Assembly: GCA_910577285.1 (NCBI GenBank)
Contig: CAJTLO010000001.1
Coordinates: 121,743 to 185,742, forward strand
DNA length: 64,000 nucleotides
Direction of reading: 5' to 3'
From: an uncultured Rikenellaceae bacterium
GTDB lineage: Bacteria; Bacteroidota; Bacteroidia; Bacteroidales; Rikenellaceae
In this document: piece after piece, positions 61,873 to 64,000 of the stretch
How the letters are laid out: the number at the start of each line of letters is the position of its first letter
How positions within the stretch are numbered: the stretch's first letter is position 1
Notes under the pieces: generated by a model
What the model saw: only the letters and a program-made list of their open reading frames with translations
Database searches by the model: none
Told to the model about the DNA's origin: nothing
Made by a program: the position numbers and the translations under genes

Positions 61873-62742
61873 ATGCCAAGAACAGATTTTAATCAGTTAC
61901 TGGAAGCCGGAGTTCACTTCGGTCACCTGAAAAGGAAATGGAACCCCAAAATGGCTCCGTATATCTTTATGGAGAAGAACGGGATCCACATCATCGACCT
62001 CCACAAAACGGTGGTGAAGGTCGATGAGGCGGCGGCAGCCCTGAAACAGATCGCCAAGAGCGGTCGCAGGATCCTCTTCGTGGCTACCAAGAAGCAGGCG
62101 AAAGAGGTCGTGGCCGAAAAAGTTGCCGCAGTCAACATGCCTTATGTGACGGAGCGCTGGCCCGGCGGTATGCTTACAAACTTCCCCACCATACGCAAAG
62201 CCGTGAAGAAGATGGCGACCATCGACAAGATGACCGCCGACGGCACTTACGACAATTTCTCGAAAAGGGAAAAACTCCAGATCTCCCGCCAGAGGGCCAA
62301 ACTGGAGAAGAACCTCGGTTCGATCGCCGACCTGACCCGTCTGCCCGCAGCGCTTTTCGTGGTTGACGTGCAGAAGGAGCAGAACGCCGTGAAGGAGGCA
62401 AAGAGGCTCAGCATCCCCGTATTCGCAATGGTAGATACCTGCTGTGATCCGACAGACATTGATTACGTAATACCTGCGAACGACGATGCGACCAAGAGTA
62501 TTGCCGCCATCATCGAAGCGATGACCCAGGCGATAGCGGAAGGTCTTACCGAACGCAAACTCGAAAAGGACAAAGAGGCCGAGACGGCAACTGCCGAGGG
62601 CCGCGAGAAAGAGTCCAAGCCCCGTATCCGCAAGTCGGTGAAAGTAGCCGGCAGCGAAGAGTTCGAGGCCGAACAGCCTGTAGCGGAGGTAAAAGCCGAG
62701 GCTGTAGCGGAAGAGGTTAAAGTGGAGGCTGCTGCTCTGTAG
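61873..62742 (+). CDS. rpsB: 30S ribosomal protein S2
   Basis: The 289-aa product has the S2 core: LLEAGVHFGHLKRKWNPKMA, HIIDLHKTVVKVDEA, RRILFVATKKQAKEVV, TERWPGGMLTNFPTIRKAVK and DIDYVIPANDDATKSIAAI. The C-terminal 60 residues form an extended Ala/Glu/Val-rich acidic tail (EQPVAEVKAEAVAEEVKVEA) beyond the usual core. It is followed 136 bp later by tsf, the standard rpsB-tsf order. Confidence 0.97.
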   Translation: MPRTDFNQLLEAGVHFGHLKRKWNPKMAPYIFMEKNGIHIIDLHKTVVKVDEAAAALKQIAKSGRRILFVATKKQAKEVVAEKVAAVNMPYVTERWPGGMLTNFPTIRKAVKKMATIDKMTADGTYDNFSKREKLQISRQRAKLEKNLGSIADLTRLPAALFVVDVQKEQNAVKEAKRLSIPVFAMVDTCCDPTDIDYVIPANDDATKSIAAIIEAMTQAIAEGLTERKLEKDKEAETATAEGREKESKPRIRKSVKVAGSEEFEAEQPVAEVKAEAVAEEVKVEAAAL

Positions 62743-62878
62743 AGCATCTCCGCGATACCGGTATCCAGACTACGGGGGAGTGCCGACAGGGGCTCTTCCC
62801 GTAGTTCGGTTAAAGCGTGACCCCTCGCGACGGGCAGGGGTGACGGAATTATTAACTAAATAAACAGAGTTTAAGATT

Positions 62879-63703
62879 ATGGCAGAGATAAAACTGGCAG
62901 ACGTAGCGAAGCTGCGCAAGATGACGATGGCCGGCATGATGGATTGCAAGAATGCACTTGCCGAGGCCGACGGCGACATGGACCGTGCCGTGGAGATTAT
63001 CCGCGAGAAGGGTAAGCTCGTGGCCAGCAAGCGTGCCGACCGCAGCGCGACCGAAGGTGTAGTCGTGGCGCGTGTGGTGGACGGTACGAAAGCATACATG
63101 ATGTGCCTCGCCTGCGAAACCGACTTCGTTGCCAAAACGGAGGCCTTCGTAAAGGCGGCCGATGAGATACTGGAGATCGCCGTGAAGAACGATGTGGCCG
63201 ATCTCGACTCGCTCATGACGACGAAGATCGGTGCCCAGACGGTTGCCGACCTCGTTTCCGAGAAGGCGGGCCAGACGGGCGAGAAGGTGGAGTTGCCTTT
63301 CTACGGTCGCATAGAGGCTCCTTATTGCGCGGAGTATGTGCATATCAACCACAAGGTGGGTTCGCTCGTCGGCTTCAACAAGGAGGTTCCGGCGGATCTC
63401 GCACACGATGTCGCCATGCAGGCTACCGCGATGGCTCCCGTGGCGATCGATGAGGCGCACTGCCCGAAAGAGGTGATCGAAAAAGAGCATGAGATCGGTC
63501 GCGAGCAGGCTCGTCTGGAGGGCAAGCCCGAAAACATGCTGGACAAGATCGCCGACGGTAAGGTGAAGAAGTTCCTCAAGGAGAACACGCTGTGGAGCCA
63601 GGACTTCGTGAAGAATCCGAAGGAGAGCGTAGGTCAGCACATCCAGTCGGTAGACAAGGATGCCAGCATCGTGGCTTACGTGCGTTTCTCGCTTAACGAC
63701 TGA
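62879..63703 (+). CDS. tsf: Elongation factor Ts
   Basis: The product (274 aa) is the EF-Tu guanine-nucleotide exchange factor. It has the N-terminal UBA-like domain (DVAKLRKMTMAGMMDCKNAL), the exchange core (YMMCLACETDFVAKTEAFVK), a coiled-coil-like middle and the closing GQHIQSVDKDASIVAYVRF segment. Length is typical. A strong terminator follows 31 bp after the stop. Confidence 0.98.
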   Translation: MAEIKLADVAKLRKMTMAGMMDCKNALAEADGDMDRAVEIIREKGKLVASKRADRSATEGVVVARVVDGTKAYMMCLACETDFVAKTEAFVKAADEILEIAVKNDVADLDSLMTTKIGAQTVADLVSEKAGQTGEKVELPFYGRIEAPYCAEYVHINHKVGSLVGFNKEVPADLAHDVAMQATAMAPVAIDEAHCPKEVIEKEHEIGREQARLEGKPENMLDKIADGKVKKFLKENTLWSQDFVKNPKESVGQHIQSVDKDASIVAYVRFSLND

Positions 63704-63734
63704 TAACTTTCGGCCGTTGGGCCGTTGATAGTTG

Positions 63735-63769
63735 AAAGAGCCGTCCCCTAAGGGACGGCTCTTTTGTTT
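63735..63769 (+). terminator. Rho-independent terminator after tsf
   Basis: A 13-bp perfect stem, AAAGAGCCGTCCC with GGGACGGCTCTTT (63735-63764), loop CTAA, followed by TGTTT. Confidence 0.95.
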
Positions 63770-64000
63770 GCGTCGGGCAGGAACCGGCAGGGGCGCTGCG
63801 GGCCGGCGAGGGGAAGGGGAAGGGGAAGCTCGGAGGAGAAGATGCGGTATTCTCTTTCGGATTGTTTGGTCAGGGTTGGTTTTCGATGTCTAACGGGACG
63901 CCGGGAATGTCGTCGGAATGCATGAGAATGTTGCCGGCGGATGCGGAGGATGTTGTCGGAGTGGATAGAGGTGTTGCCCAAGAGAGAGAGGATGTCGTCT
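63770..64000. other. Window end, no supportable gene
   Basis: Contains short GGGGAA iterations (about 63809-63829) and loosely repeated ATGT(C/T)G(C/T)CGG-like motifs (about 63907-64000). The minus strand is open to the window edge but its peptide is Arg/His/Pro-rich and unlike a real protein. Confidence 0.4.

Noticed and set aside
63748..63981. Minus-strand frame at the window end
   Set aside because: Begins inside the tsf terminator and is Arg/His/Pro-rich; better explained as antisense-open GC-rich DNA.

Overview
The window looks like chromosome from a GC-rich member of the Bacteroidota, most likely an Alistipes-like Rikenellaceae; the genus is inference. The signs are the Bacteroidota -7 promoter box TAnnTTTG upstream of many genes, few strong Shine-Dalgarno sites, a SusC/SusD pair, a peptidase S46, lipid A synthesis (LpxB), many small outer-membrane barrels, and a LytS/LytTR two-component pair. 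No rRNA, tRNA, CRISPR array, intact insertion sequence or prophage was seen.

Layout. 0-5.3 kb: a SIMPL-domain periplasmic protein, two sugar transferases (GT2, GT4), a catalytically degenerate LytM-like protein and RlmD. 5.5-5.95 kb: a tandem 75-bp repeat array carrying promoter boxes. 6.1-10.7 kb: an MBL-fold hydrolase, the overlapping trio trmD-lpxB-FAH hydrolase, a DUF4468-like secreted protein and Maf. 10.7-16.5 kb: an S46 dipeptidyl peptidase (probably DPP11), an LEA-type lipoprotein, a CaCA antiporter with an ATP-grasp ligase, and a Prx6-type peroxiredoxin. 16.8-26 kb: a 54-aa Cys-rich peptide, an MDR oxidoreductase, an L,D-transpeptidase-like protein, LepA, a UbiA-family prenyltransferase, an ACT protein, a second repeat array and PheT. 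26-32.3 kb: a barrel protein, a CdsB/UPF0597 protein, MazG, a gamma-carbonic-anhydrase fold protein and the LytS/LytTR pair, followed by a 975-aa outer-membrane barrel.

35.7-45.8 kb is a glycan-use locus: a GH130 enzyme, an MFS transporter, an unassigned 585-aa lipoprotein, SusC, SusD and a FIVAR-LamG lipoprotein, closed by a strong terminator. The inferred logic is surface capture and import by the lipoproteins and SusCD, processing by GH130, and inner-membrane uptake by the MFS protein. 46-55.5 kb holds membrane proteins, an M48 protease, HdeD, a degenerate lipid kinase with PepD, PhoH, a barrel protein, Der and a BASS-type transporter. 55.5-57.4 kb is an AT-rich islet with a PH-like membrane protein, a DUF1266 protein and a long unexplained hairpin. 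57.8-63.8 kb ends with a MATE exporter, two tandem barrel paralogues and the translation block rplM-rpsI-rpsB-tsf.

The most interesting non-genic signal is a dispersed repeat family of about 72-75 bp. Each unit joins a hairpin to a TATCTTTG-like box. Copies lie directly upstream of four unrelated genes (GT2, MBL hydrolase, pheT, pepD), always oriented towards the gene. Other items worth a second look are a 42-bp exact duplication, the lipid kinase lacking GGDGT with a 17-bp perfect inverted repeat in its gene, the AT-rich islet, and the unassigned lipoprotein of the glycan locus.
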